The notes beneath the pieces were generated by a model. That model saw only the letters and a program-made list of their open reading frames with translations. It was not told the origin of the DNA and ran no database searches. A stretch of 37,610 nt of DNA, from contig JAWAYL010000007.1 of assembly GCA_038818725.1 (NCBI GenBank), positions 1-37,610 on the forward strand, written 5' to 3'. The DNA comes from JACIWB01 sp038818725 (lineage in GTDB: Archaea; Thermoplasmatota; E2; UBA202; JdFR-43). A program made the translations under genes and the position numbers. This document shows positions 23,660-33,117 of the stretch, piece by piece (the stretch's first letter is position 1; every line of letters starts with the position of its first letter).

Positions 23660-24834
23660 TATCTCACAATTCTATCAACAACCATTGCCATTCTTTTAGT
23701 TTGAATTACATCATGGCATCTTATAAAATCTGCTCCATTTGCAATAGCAATTGCTTCCGCTCCTAAGCTACCAGAAAGCCTTTCTTCCGGCGGCGTTCTT
23801 GTTATATTGCCTATAAATGTTTTTCTTGAAATGCCTATAAGAAGAGGTTTTTTTAAATTTTTCAGCTCGTAAAGACGGGCTATTATTTCACAATTATCTT
23901 CTATTCCTCCCGTCCTTTTTCCAAAGCCAATTCCTGGATCAACTATTATCTTTTCTATTCCTTTTTTAACTGCAAAATCTATTCTTTCTTTTAAAAAATA
24001 AAAAATTTCTTCAACAACATCTTCATAATATGGAGCAATCTGCATATTTTTTGGCTCCCCTTTCATGTGCATTATGCAAACTGGCAAATCATGGGCAGCT
24101 ATAATTTCCGCCATTCCTTTTTTCCTTAAAGCAAAAACATCATTTATCATATCAGCTCCTTTCTCAATCGCTTTTTCCGCAACTTCTGGCTTATAGGTAT
24201 CGATTGAAATTGGTATCCTGATTTCGCTTTTTATCCCTTCTATAACAGGCAAAACTCGCTTCATTTCTTCTTTTGCATCAACTTCACTAGCAAACGGGCG
24301 GGTTGAGGCGCCGCCAACATCTATAATATCTGCTCCTTCCTTTTCAATTTGCCTTGCTCTCTCAATTGCTTTTTCATAATCAAAATATTTTCCTCCATTG
24401 TAAAAAGAGTCAGGAGTAACATTTAAGATGCCAACTATATATGTTCTTTTCCCTATATGAAAATTTTTTTTGCCTATTTTAATTCTTATTTTCCTTTCCT
24501 TTATGATTTCCTCTATTTCTTCAGAAATTTCATTCAGCCTTCTATATTGCTTTTTCAATTTTTTTAATAAAATGCTAATTTGCTTTTCACTTCCTGTAAT
24601 TAAAACATCTGTTTTTTCAGCATATGGAGGCAATGCATTTTTTGAAATTGCGGCATCTCCTCCTAAGGAAAGCATTTCCTGCTTTATAATCAATGCATCT
24701 TGAGGAGCAACATCTTTTAATTTTATATTCAGATGAAAAAATTTTGGAAGCATTATTTTTATTGCTTCGTTTTCAACACCTATTCTTTTCATTTCTTTTT
24801 CAGCTTCTTTCTTATTCTTTATTACTCTTATCAT
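23659..24834 (-). CDS. folP: Dihydropteroate synthase with N-terminal extension
   Basis: 391 residues from the ATG at 24834. The frame is open to 24876, but that would overlap the upstream UbiA gene; 24834 follows the UbiA stop by 4 nt. The C-terminal ~270 residues are canonical DHPS: VGILNVTPDSFYNGG, DIIDVGGASTRP, PISIDTYKPEVAEKA with MINDVFAL, IVDPGIGFGK and LIGISRKTFIG. The first ~120 residues form a separate domain, also known in some longer DHPS proteins. DHPS joins p-aminobenzoate to a pterin in folate synthesis. With GlyA and 5-formyl-THF cyclo-ligase nearby, a folate-type C1 carrier is likely. Confidence 0.92.
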   Translation of the reverse strand: MIRVIKNKKEAEKEMKRIGVENEAIKIMLPKFFHLNIKLKDVAPQDALIIKQEMLSLGGDAAISKNALPPYAEKTDVLITGSEKQISILLKKLKKQYRRLNEISEEIEEIIKERKIRIKIGKKNFHIGKRTYIVGILNVTPDSFYNGGKYFDYEKAIERARQIEKEGADIIDVGGASTRPFASEVDAKEEMKRVLPVIEGIKSEIRIPISIDTYKPEVAEKAIEKGADMINDVFALRKKGMAEIIAAHDLPVCIMHMKGEPKNMQIAPYYEDVVEEIFYFLKERIDFAVKKGIEKIIVDPGIGFGKRTGGIEDNCEIIARLYELKNLKKPLLIGISRKTFIGNITRTPPEERLSGSLGAEAIAIANGADFIRCHDVIQTKRMAMVVDRIVR

Positions 24835-24838
24835 ACTA

Positions 24839-25816
24839 TCACATCGTTTTTGGCAATATGCTTCGATGAATTGCAATATTTGAAATTATAAATGCAAGAG
24901 GTGGAATAAATGCAAGAAGAAAAATGAAAGGATTTATTACACTTAGCATTATTGGAACAAGAGAAAAGTTTATATAATAGTGTGCTCCAATGTATTTTCT
25001 AATTTCATCTCTTATAAATTTCTTAATTGAGAGTAATTTATAGCTTATATAAAGCATTATAATGCTCAAAATTGAAAGAATGATAAGCTGAATTAAAGCA
25101 TCTTCAAATATTTTATGGAATGGATAAAAAATGAAGAAAAGATAAATAAGTTGCAATGAATAAGCAAGGAACTTAAATGAAAAAGGAATGAAAATTTTTT
25201 TCTCTACTCTTACTCCAAGTTTTATTGCAAGAGTATTTGCTTTTGCTTTATAATCATGCTCCGCATCTTTCAGCCCGCCTGCTATAAATTGCATGAAAAG
25301 AACTTGCAATGTTCCAAGAATTGCAGTGATATATGCTATTTCTTTTATATCTTTGCTTACTGTATATGCTCCATAAAAAATCAACAAAAATATACCTAAA
25401 GCAACAAAAATGTCCATTGCTGGATATTTTTTGCTTATTAAATCATAAATTGTTATTGATATTGCAGATAAAATTAAAATTGAAATTGAAAGAAAATTTG
25501 AATAGATATATGAAATTGAAAAACCTAAAAATAAAGAGAGGGAAAGCATTAATATCACAAAAATCCATGCATTGCTAATTTTTATTTTCCCGCTTACAAG
25601 AGGTCTTTCTTTTAGCTCATGAGAAAGAGAATCAACTTTATAATCAATGATATCATTAAGAGCAAAACCATAGCAATGCCCGAAAAAGCCCACAAGGAAA
25701 AAGAGGAAAAGATAAAATAAGCTACTTTCTCCATTGCAAAAGGCGCCGAGCACAGGCGCAAGCGCGGTTAATCCAACATTAAATGAGCGAGAGAGCTTAA
25801 GATATTCCTTAATCAT
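24839..25816 (-). CDS. UbiA family prenyltransferase
   Basis: 325 residues with about eight to nine hydrophobic helices. The first Asp-rich motif is NDIIDYKVD and the second is DAEHDYKAKA; together they bind Mg-prenyl diphosphate. In archaea UbiA proteins include DGGGP synthase for membrane lipids and enzymes for quinones or heme; the sequence alone does not choose between them. It precedes folP by 4 nt, an operon pairing with no obvious pathway link. A TATA-like AATATAAAAT lies about 26 nt upstream of the ATG. Confidence 0.88.
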   Translation of the reverse strand: MIKEYLKLSRSFNVGLTALAPVLGAFCNGESSLFYLFLFFLVGFFGHCYGFALNDIIDYKVDSLSHELKERPLVSGKIKISNAWIFVILMLSLSLFLGFSISYIYSNFLSISILILSAISITIYDLISKKYPAMDIFVALGIFLLIFYGAYTVSKDIKEIAYITAILGTLQVLFMQFIAGGLKDAEHDYKAKANTLAIKLGVRVEKKIFIPFSFKFLAYSLQLIYLFFIFYPFHKIFEDALIQLIILSILSIIMLYISYKLLSIKKFIRDEIRKYIGAHYYINFSLVPIMLSVINPFIFLLAFIPPLAFIISNIAIHRSILPKTM

Positions 25817-25852
25817 GTTTTGTAAATAAAAATTTGTATTTTATATTTGTTG

Positions 25853-26345
25853 TTATCTTATCTTTTCTACTTGAGCCATCCTAAGGAATGGTAAAAATGC
25901 TTTTATAGAAGGAAAAATTAGCCATGGCCCAGTTATGCTATCCCACCAATTAAAGCGAGCATTAACTCTATAATTTTCTTCTGAATTAAAATTATATATT
26001 CCATATCTTCTATTTTTCCAGATATTGCAATGATGAACTATAAAATTATTTTTAATATCGCAGAAAGCTGAATCGCCTAAAAGTATTATAAATTTTAAAA
26101 TTTTCAGAAGAATAAATGTAAATTCCGCAAATCATATCGCTTATATTGCTCAGATAATAAACTGGCTTTCCATTCACAATTTCTCATTAATTCCTGTAGC
26201 AGTGCTTGCATTTTTGTCCCATTCCTCTACGATATAAGGATTGTTTTCTGAGCCATAAATGGGGCATGTGGCTTCTGGGCATTTGCTGTAATTGCTAAAA
26301 TTGCTGAAATAAAATTAGCCCATATAATGCGTACTTTATCTTCAT
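25853..26345 (-). pseudogene. Remnant of a NosD-like right-handed beta-helix exported protein
   Basis: The minus strand carries a protein in several frames. It starts at ATG 26345, overlapping the S16 protease stop (ATGA). A signal-like FISAILAITANA comes next. A second frame has SENNPYIVEEWDKNASTATG, the conserved opening of NosD/PbH1 proteins. A third has EIVNGKPVYYLSNISDMICG with GIYIYSSENFKIYN. A last frame has FCDIKNNFIVHHCNIWKNRR with NARFNWWDSITGPW, the usual beta-helix end, stopping at 25853. At least three frameshifts and a loss of the helix core make it non-functional. It fills the otherwise gene-free 525 bp between UbiA and the protease. Confidence 0.75.
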
Positions 26346-28228
26346 CTTTCCTCCATTCTCCTTGACGAAAATAAAAGTCCAATTATGATTCCCCCAACCA
26401 AGGAAATAAATGCTACCGCAAAAAATTGGTTTTTGTTTTGAATTTCTTCTTTTATTTCATTTGGAGGAGCTATTAAATTTACTTTTTCAATATTTGTAGC
26501 TTTATAACCTTTTGATAGGCAAAGAGTATTTGCAATTATATATGCATCTTTGTAATAAATTAGGGAATTTAAAACATCACTATTCTCAATACTTCTTGCA
26601 AATTCATTATAGCTGATTGCTAATATTGGCTCTATTCCAAAGCTTCTTGCTTTCTGAATTGAATAGCTTGCCATTTCTTTTGTTCTATTTAACTTATCAT
26701 TTAAATCATCGATTCCAATTGTTTCTATTGCAAGATTTGAATTTGATATTGCTTCAAGAGAATTAAATAAACTTGCTGCTGGAAAATTTTCTTTTTGCTC
26801 ATTAGCCCTTGAAATTGCTTCGCTTGCCTTATTTATAAAATTGCTTGAATAACCTGTTTCTTGGCATAAAATATTTGCATATGAAAAAATATCTTCTGCA
26901 TAGCTGTAATATTCTTCAGCAATTTCTCTTATCCAAGCGTCATCAATTATATAGCTTTCATTGAAATAATTGCTCAAATTCATCCACCAATAGGCAGTGA
27001 AGCATCTCTGGCATGCATATGCAAGATTATAAATAATTTCAAGCTCATCTCCACTTTTATTTAAGTATTCTTTTGCTTCCAGAATTCTTTTTTGTGCCGA
27101 GCCAATACACTGCAAGCTTTCCAATCCTTTTACTTCAGCTTTTTCTATATCAAAAATACTTTTATTGATAATTTCCTCAACTTCACTTCTTATTTCTTCA
27201 ATTTTTTTACCATTATAATAAGCGCATGCATAAATTACAAATAGCGAGTTTATTTTTGATTGAAATGCCTTGCTTATTGCATAATAATAAAATTCATTAT
27301 ATGATGCATTTTTGGCTTCATCAAGATTTTTTTTCGCTGCGTCCAAGGAATTTGAAACTATGCTGCGAGGATTATACCATGGCCATCCTAAGGGCAAACT
27401 TGTTTTGCTTCTATTATCTACTGCTTCATTATACAATTCTTCCGCCTCCCTTATAATTTCTTCTGCCATTGGTTCCATTATTTTTCCATAAAAATCAGAA
27501 GATATCAGTAGCTTGTCAGATTTCTCTTCCTCAATTTTATAGCCAGTAAAATAACTCAATGCATCGTTTATATCCTCTACTTCTATCACACTCATTCCAT
27601 ATTTTTTATATAGCTCTTCAGAAACATTAACCGCAACTTTTTTGTAAATAGTAAGAAAGCCAATTCTCTCTTCAACTGTTTTATATTCTATAATCTGCCC
27701 TTTTGGAATCAAAAAATATTTAAAGCCAGCTGAGCCAGCAGCATTTCCTTTTTCAAGAATTCCTCCAACTGGACCAATGCTTGCGTCTGGATTTATCATT
27801 CCTGTCATTATCACTCCATCATTTATGCTCAAATTTTCAAGCAAGCAAATCGCAGCAATTGCCATCACTGCGCCGGCGGAAGGGCCGCCAACAATTGGCG
27901 ATGATGAAACAACTCTAAAAATGAAGTCATAGCTTTTAATATCTTTTCCAGTTAGAGAGCAAGCAACAAATACAGCAAGCTTTGCTGAGCCCTGCATATC
28001 AAGCTGGGTCATTGGTTTTGTTGTTACAAAAACATTTCCACTTCCATTCATCATTGTAACATTTATTTCAGTTAGCACGCCTACATAACCATCGTCATTT
28101 TTTGCAACTGCTGGAGCAAAAAGAGATATGTTGCGATAAAAAATTTCTTTTTTCCATTCATTTACAGGAATTGCATTTATTGAATTTGCGAATATAAGCA
28201 AAATAACAAAGGCGAGTAATTTTTTCAT
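26342..28228 (-). CDS. Membrane-anchored exported S16 (Lon-type) serine protease
   Basis: 628 residues. Signal peptide (LLAFVILLIFANSINA), then an S16 domain with the Ser-Lys dyad: S117 in VGGPSAGAVMA and K160 in GGILEKGNAA, between them MTGMINPDASIGPVGG. No ATPase domain is present. Residues about 250-590 are a long alpha-helical region with several Cys and many Asn/Glu, and a C-terminal transmembrane helix (FFAVAFISLVGGIIIGLLF) is followed by positive residues. The protease should face outside the cell. Such ATPase-free S16 proteins are known in archaea, but their substrates are not. It was probably transcribed with the NosD-like gene now broken downstream. Confidence 0.88.
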   Translation of the reverse strand: MKKLLAFVILLIFANSINAIPVNEWKKEIFYRNISLFAPAVAKNDDGYVGVLTEINVTMMNGSGNVFVTTKPMTQLDMQGSAKLAVFVACSLTGKDIKSYDFIFRVVSSSPIVGGPSAGAVMAIAAICLLENLSINDGVIMTGMINPDASIGPVGGILEKGNAAGSAGFKYFLIPKGQIIEYKTVEERIGFLTIYKKVAVNVSEELYKKYGMSVIEVEDINDALSYFTGYKIEEEKSDKLLISSDFYGKIMEPMAEEIIREAEELYNEAVDNRSKTSLPLGWPWYNPRSIVSNSLDAAKKNLDEAKNASYNEFYYYAISKAFQSKINSLFVIYACAYYNGKKIEEIRSEVEEIINKSIFDIEKAEVKGLESLQCIGSAQKRILEAKEYLNKSGDELEIIYNLAYACQRCFTAYWWMNLSNYFNESYIIDDAWIREIAEEYYSYAEDIFSYANILCQETGYSSNFINKASEAISRANEQKENFPAASLFNSLEAISNSNLAIETIGIDDLNDKLNRTKEMASYSIQKARSFGIEPILAISYNEFARSIENSDVLNSLIYYKDAYIIANTLCLSKGYKATNIEKVNLIAPPNEIKEEIQNKNQFFAVAFISLVGGIIIGLLFSSRRMEER

Positions 28229-28264
28229 AGTAAAATAAACTATCGCAAAAATAAATTTTATTGT

Positions 28265-28882
28265 TCATTTATCGAAATTGTTAAGCCATTTTATAATTTC
28301 AAAATATCTCTGGAAAATAGTAATTAAGCCAGCAAAAATAAAATAGATCATTACCCATTCAAGAATAAAAAATCCAAATACCTTATACGGAATAAAAAAT
28401 TGAATAATCATCACAACAAAAAGAATTACAATTCTATCCGCTCTCCCAAGCAAGCCGGAATAAAGCCTTTTATAGCCAACCGCCTGCGCCTGCGTGCCAA
28501 GATAGCTAACAAGCAAGATTATTGCAATTGCTGTAATTCCAAGAATTTTATTTATCCATAAGGAGAGAGCAACTCCTCCAAAAATAAAGGCATCTGAAAA
28601 GCGGTCTATTGTATGATCTATAAAATCGCCTTTTTTGCTTTCCTTCTTTTTAATTCTTGCAATTTCTCCATCAAGAGCATCTAAGAAGCCATTTATAATT
28701 ACAAAAAAAGAAGAAAGAAGAAGGAGATATCTTTTCTCATATGAAAAATACGCTGAAATTCCAGCAAAAAAAGCAAAAAGAAGAGAAAAATAGCTCAGAA
28801 AATTTGCTTCTAATTTTATTTTATTTGCAATTGGAGCCATTATTTTTTCTACCTTGCTTCTATATCTATCAAACATTTTCAA
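28265..28882 (-). CDS. CDP-alcohol phosphatidyltransferase (archaetidylinositol phosphate synthase-like)
   Basis: 205 residues with several transmembrane segments. The catalytic motif D68xxDGxxAR...G85xxxD89xxxD93 is complete (DALDGEIAR, then GDFIDHTID). In archaea this family makes archaetidylinositol phosphate, or other polar head groups, from CDP-archaeol. The N-terminus and size fit the inositol-phosphate branch, but serine or glycerol specificity cannot be excluded. It overlaps the upstream kinase gene by 14 nt. Confidence 0.88.
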   Translation of the reverse strand: MKMFDRYRSKVEKIMAPIANKIKLEANFLSYFSLLFAFFAGISAYFSYEKRYLLLLSSFFVIINGFLDALDGEIARIKKKESKKGDFIDHTIDRFSDAFIFGGVALSLWINKILGITAIAIILLVSYLGTQAQAVGYKRLYSGLLGRADRIVILFVVMIIQFFIPYKVFGFFILEWVMIYFIFAGLITIFQRYFEIIKWLNNFDK

Positions 28883-29387
28883 TCAACCACTCACTATAAT
28901 CAATTTTACCATAGCATGCTTTAGGTTTTTCCTTAATTATTCTATCTATTTCTTTTGCAACATCAAGCATGCTTTTATTCGTAGAATCTATTTCCCACAC
29001 TATTTTATGTTTTTGCAATGATTTTTGAAGTATAACATCTAAAGCTTCAGCTTCAATATTTTCCTTTATTTTATTCTCATCCCATCCTTTTTTAATCAAT
29101 CTTTTTTTAAGCTCTTCAGGATGGCATCTTAAAATAATAACAGCATCAACACTTAAAAGATGGCTTAAATGTCCTTCTATTATTAAAATCCCTTCTTCCT
29201 TAATTTTCTTTATAAATTTATCCATCTTTTTTTCATCAACTATTTTGCTTTTTCTCGCCTCATCATATCCAACAACAAATTTTTCATATATTTCTTCTAT
29301 TCTCAGAATTTTATAACCCATTTTTTCAAGCAACTTTGCAACCTCACTTTTTCCTACGCCTGGCGTTCCAGTTAATGCTATTTTCAT
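28869..29387 (-). CDS. AK6/Fap7-like adenylate kinase
   Basis: 172 residues. The P-loop is GTPGVGKS (7-14), followed by the family segments LLIxEGHLSHLL-type (ILIIEGHLSHLLSVDAVIIL) and RCHPEELKKRL. AK6/Fap7 is an archaeal/eukaryotic kinase involved in small-subunit maturation with uS11. It overlaps GlyA by 4 nt upstream and the archaetidyl transferase by 14 nt downstream, so it is in the same transcript. Confidence 0.9.
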   Translation of the reverse strand: MKIALTGTPGVGKSEVAKLLEKMGYKILRIEEIYEKFVVGYDEARKSKIVDEKKMDKFIKKIKEEGILIIEGHLSHLLSVDAVIILRCHPEELKKRLIKKGWDENKIKENIEAEALDVILQKSLQKHKIVWEIDSTNKSMLDVAKEIDRIIKEKPKACYGKIDYSEWLIENV

Positions 29388-30673
29388 TTTATTATCTCTA
29401 TAAATTCATAAGCATCCTTCCCTTCATAAAAGCAATAGTGTATTTTCCTATAATTTTTCTTGAAATTGAAAACATCTTCTCTAACTTTAGAAGGATTCTC
29501 CCTATCAATAAGCAATCTCTTGAAAAACATAGCAATTTCTTCCATTTCTCCTTCTTTCATTCCAAGCCTTGTAAGCTCCTGCACCCCAAGCCTTATTCCA
29601 GATGGCCTTGCTGGATGCTCGTCTCCTGGCACCATATTCATATTTGTTATTATACCTCCTTCTTCAAGAATTTCAGCCGCTTCCTTTCCCTTTTCTTTTC
29701 CAACTCTAAACAAAACTTGATGAGATTCTGTAAATCCATACTCTTTTCCTAAAACATCAAAACCAAGATTATATAAGCTTTCAGCAAGCTTTTTTGCATT
29801 TTTTACAATTTGTTCAGCATATTCCTTTCCAAATTTCAAATGTTCAGCTAAAGCAATTGCCTTTGCAGCAACATGATGGAGATGATATGAAGATGTAACT
29901 CCAGGAAAAACCGCCCAATCAAGATATTTCATTTCCTTATCCTCTTCTTTTGTTTTATTTGCAAGTATAATTCCTCCCTGTGGACCAGGAAGCGTTTTAT
30001 GGGTTGAGCCAGTCATCACATCCGCTCCTTCTTTAAGTGGCTGTTGAAATTTTCCTCCACCAATTAATCCTAGCACGTGTGCTGCATCATATATAACTTT
30101 TGCATTTTCTTCATGAGCAACTTCAGCAATTTCTTTAACAGGTGTTGGGAAAAGAAAAACACTCTGTCCGAGTAAAGCAAGTTTTGGCTTCACTTCCCTT
30201 ATTAATTTTATTGCTCCATCAACATCTATATTCATCTTTTCTTCATCAAATGGATAAAAATGCAAATTTAGCCCCCTAAAGCCAGCCGCCCCCCATTTGC
30301 CATAAGAAATATGCGCTCCATTGGCAGTGTCAAGAACTGTTACATTGCTTCCTGGCTCAGCAAATGCTTTAAATACCGCCATATTTGCAACTGTTCCAGA
30401 AGTTGGACGTACATCCGCATATTTGCAATCAAATAGAATTTTTGCAAGCTCAATTGCTTTCTTTTCTACTTCATCAAAAAACTTGCATCCCTGATAATAT
30501 CTATTTCCTGGTGTACCTTCAGCATATCTTCCATGAAAATCGGTTATAAGCATTTCTTGGCATAGAGGAGATAATATATTTTCAGATGCTATCATTGGCA
30601 GGCAATTGCCAAAAAATTCATTATTCTTTCTCGCCATTTCTCTAACGAAGAGTGCTTCTTTTAACCAATCCAT
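29384..30673 (-). CDS. glyA: Serine hydroxymethyltransferase
   Basis: 429 residues from the ATG at 30673 (MDWLKEALFVREMARKNNEF). The frame is open 12 codons further, but a TATA-like box lies 24 nt upstream of 30673. Motifs include PMIASENILSP, YAEGTPGNRYYQG and the PLP lysine in GSTHKTLPGPQGG. It interconverts serine and glycine with a C1 carrier. Bacterial-type length and the presence of folP and a 5-formyl-THF cyclo-ligase point to tetrahydrofolate as carrier. It is divergent from the GlcD-like gene. Confidence 0.95.
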   Translation of the reverse strand: MDWLKEALFVREMARKNNEFFGNCLPMIASENILSPLCQEMLITDFHGRYAEGTPGNRYYQGCKFFDEVEKKAIELAKILFDCKYADVRPTSGTVANMAVFKAFAEPGSNVTVLDTANGAHISYGKWGAAGFRGLNLHFYPFDEEKMNIDVDGAIKLIREVKPKLALLGQSVFLFPTPVKEIAEVAHEENAKVIYDAAHVLGLIGGGKFQQPLKEGADVMTGSTHKTLPGPQGGIILANKTKEEDKEMKYLDWAVFPGVTSSYHLHHVAAKAIALAEHLKFGKEYAEQIVKNAKKLAESLYNLGFDVLGKEYGFTESHQVLFRVGKEKGKEAAEILEEGGIITNMNMVPGDEHPARPSGIRLGVQELTRLGMKEGEMEEIAMFFKRLLIDRENPSKVREDVFNFKKNYRKIHYCFYEGKDAYEFIEIIK

Positions 30674-30693
30674 ACAAGCAATAGAAAACAAGA

Positions 30694-30730
30694 ATAAAAA
30701 ATTATGCAATCCAGTAAAATATTTTATATT
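30694..30730. promoter_or_regulatory. Divergent promoter region, glyA and GlcD-like gene
   Basis: Two TATA-like boxes lie back to back. Minus-strand AATTTTTTAT (30694-30703) is about 24 nt from the glyA start. Plus-strand TTTATATT (30723-30730) is about 21 nt from ATG 30747. Both predict leaderless transcripts within a 73 nt intergenic space. Confidence 0.5.
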
Positions 30731-30746
30731 CCTTTCCTATTTCAAC

Positions 30747-32126
30747 ATGCATTGGATTGAAAAAATAATGAAGGAGATTGACAATTCAAGAATATTTCTA
30801 AAGAAATGTGAGTTATATGCATATGGTTTTGATGCTTCAATTCATCATGCAACTCCAGATATAGTTATAAAGCCAAAAAATGCAAGTGAGGTAGAAAAAA
30901 TAGTTAAAATTGCAAATGAGCATTGCATACCAGTGATTGCAAGAGGGGCTGGCACTGCGCTATGCGGGCAGGCGGTGCCAATATATGGAGGAATTTTGCT
31001 TGATATGACAGGAATGAATAAGATAAAGGAAATAAATGTAAATGATTTGTATTGTGTTGTTGAGCCTGGCGTTGTGTATGCAAATTTAAATGAAGAGCTT
31101 GCTAAATATGGCTTCTTTTTCCCTCCTACTCCTGGAAGTGGGGATGTTTGCACTATTGGAGGGATGATTGCGGTAAATGCATCTGGGGCAAGAGCAATAA
31201 AATATGGAGCAACTCGTGACTATGTTCTTGGCTTAGAAGTTGTTTTTCCTTATGGAAGAAAAAGACTTGGTGGATTTACACTAAAAAATTCATCTGGCTA
31301 TCAGATTGAGAGGCTTATTGTAGGAAGTGAAGGAACTCTTGGAATTATAACTGAAGCGACAATAAGGCTTGTTCCTTTGCCAGAAAAAAGAGCAGTTGCT
31401 TTATTGCCTTTTAATGATGTAATTGATGCTGGAAAATGTGTTTCAAAAATAATAAGCAGTGGAATAACTCCATCAAGCCTTGAAATAATGGATAGCATTT
31501 GCATAAAAGCAGTTAATAAAGCCATGAATCTTGGCCTGCCAGATGTTGAAGCATTGCTTTTCATTGAACTCGATGGAAAAGAAAGTGAAGTTAAGGATGA
31601 AATAGAGAAAATAAAAAAATTGTTTAAAGGAATAGAATTCACAGATGATGAAAAAGAAATGCAGAGATTATGGAAAGGGAGGAAGGGAATTCTTCCTTCT
31701 TTATCAAGATATGGCGATAATATGGTTTCAGTAAGCTTAGCTGATGATATGTGCTTGCCTATTTCAAAAATACCTGAAGCAATAAAAGAATTTCAAAAAA
31801 TTGCAAAAAAATATGGAATAATAGTTGGCACATATGGGCATGCGGGCGATGGCAATTTGCATACAAAAGTTTTGCTAAATCCAAAAGATGAAAATAACTG
31901 GAAAAATGCAGAAAAAGCGGTAGATGAAATCTATAAAACAGTAAAAAAACTTCATGGCGTTGCAAGCGGGGAGCATGGCATCGGCATAACAAAGGCGCCG
32001 TGGATGGATGAAGATGCTGAAACAATGGAAAAAATAAAAAAAGCGATTGATCCAAATAATATAATGAATCCTGGAAAAATGATGCAGTGGAAAAAGAGCA
32101 TAATTTCTTATCTGAGATATAAATAA
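30747..32126 (+). CDS. FAD-linked oxidase, GlcD/D-lactate dehydrogenase-like
   Basis: 459 residues from the ATG at 30747 (MHWIEKIMKEIDNSRIFLKK). The frame is open upstream into glyA, but this start fits the family and the TATA position. The FAD-binding PCMH region has IARGAGTALCGQAVPIYGG and TPGSGDVCTIGGMIAVNASG. The C-terminal FAD-oxidase domain has GTYGHAGDGNLHTKVLLNP and ASGEHGIGITK. It oxidises a 2-hydroxy acid such as D-lactate or glycolate, passing electrons to the partner Fe-S protein 22 nt downstream. The exact substrate is not determined. Confidence 0.93.
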   Translation: MHWIEKIMKEIDNSRIFLKKCELYAYGFDASIHHATPDIVIKPKNASEVEKIVKIANEHCIPVIARGAGTALCGQAVPIYGGILLDMTGMNKIKEINVNDLYCVVEPGVVYANLNEELAKYGFFFPPTPGSGDVCTIGGMIAVNASGARAIKYGATRDYVLGLEVVFPYGRKRLGGFTLKNSSGYQIERLIVGSEGTLGIITEATIRLVPLPEKRAVALLPFNDVIDAGKCVSKIISSGITPSSLEIMDSICIKAVNKAMNLGLPDVEALLFIELDGKESEVKDEIEKIKKLFKGIEFTDDEKEMQRLWKGRKGILPSLSRYGDNMVSVSLADDMCLPISKIPEAIKEFQKIAKKYGIIVGTYGHAGDGNLHTKVLLNPKDENNWKNAEKAVDEIYKTVKKLHGVASGEHGIGITKAPWMDEDAETMEKIKKAIDPNNIMNPGKMMQWKKSIISYLRYK

Positions 32127-32148
32127 ATATAATTTTTTTATTCATAGC

Positions 32149-33096
32149 ATGGAAATTTATGATGAAATACTCTGTTGCACTGCCTGTGGATTTTGTAAAA
32201 AACCATATTATTCATACAATTTTACTGAAAAAGAGATTGATTTTCCAAAAGGAAAAATAATGATTGCATATGGATTGCTTAACGGAGAAATAAAAGAAGA
32301 TATGGATGTAGTTAAAATATTGCAGGATTGTTCTCTTTGCAAGAGATGTGAAGAAGATTGTCCTTCAAATATAAAAATAGCTGAAATAATAAATGGGACA
32401 AGATATAAATTGAAGAATTTGCTTCCAGAGCATAAAAAAATTTATGAAAATTTTCACAAATATAAGAATATATTTGGAGAAGAGAATTTTTCATATGGAA
32501 ATGGAAAAAATGCATTTTTTATGGGATGCTTGGTTAAAAAAGAGATGAAAGATGTTATAATTTCTTTGCTTGATAAAATTGGAGAAGATTTTAAAATAAT
32601 AAGCGAATGCTGTGGCTATCCTTTAAGGAAAATTGGAATAAATTTTAAGAAAAAAAATTTAGATGGCTATGAAAAAATTTTATTTTCCTGCCCTAATGGA
32701 ATGATTGAATTTATGAAGCATAGCCCAATTCATATAAGTCAGTTTTTTTCAAAATGTGATTTTAAAAGAGATGGAAAAAATTATATATATCATGATTCAG
32801 AATTTTTAGGAAGATATCTTAAAATTTATGAAGAGCCGAGAGAAATAATAAAAAAGATTGGAAATCTAATTGAATTCAAGGAAAATAGAAAGATGGCGAG
32901 ATGGTGTGGGGGAGAAATTGAATATAAGCTTGCTTTTCCAGAAAAAGCAGAAGAGCTTGCAAAATATATTGCAAAAGAAGCAAAAGAAAAGAATGCAACA
33001 ATTGTAACATCTTCACCTCATTGCTATAGCCATCTTAAAGAATATGATGCAATAGATTTAGTTCAGCTAATTGAGGAAAAATTGAAAAACTTTTAA
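32149..33096 (+). CDS. GlcF/HdrD-like Fe-S protein with degenerate motifs
   Basis: 315 residues. Two ferredoxin-type motifs: the first (C10, C13, C16) lacks its fourth cysteine (Y20 there), while the second (C61, C64, C67, C71P) is complete. Of two CCG domains, the first is present (FFMGCL and ECCGYP, C154-C155). In the second, the usual HDxCxLGR reads HDSEFLGR and the CCG is reduced to WCGGE. It is probably the electron-transfer partner of the FAD oxidase upstream. The losses suggest a three-iron or absent second cluster and an altered C-terminal site. Confidence 0.85.
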   Translation: MEIYDEILCCTACGFCKKPYYSYNFTEKEIDFPKGKIMIAYGLLNGEIKEDMDVVKILQDCSLCKRCEEDCPSNIKIAEIINGTRYKLKNLLPEHKKIYENFHKYKNIFGEENFSYGNGKNAFFMGCLVKKEMKDVIISLLDKIGEDFKIISECCGYPLRKIGINFKKKNLDGYEKILFSCPNGMIEFMKHSPIHISQFFSKCDFKRDGKNYIYHDSEFLGRYLKIYEEPREIIKKIGNLIEFKENRKMARWCGGEIEYKLAFPEKAEELAKYIAKEAKEKNATIVTSSPHCYSHLKEYDAIDLVQLIEEKLKNF

Positions 33097-33117
33097 AACA
33101 GTGAAGCATTTTCTATC

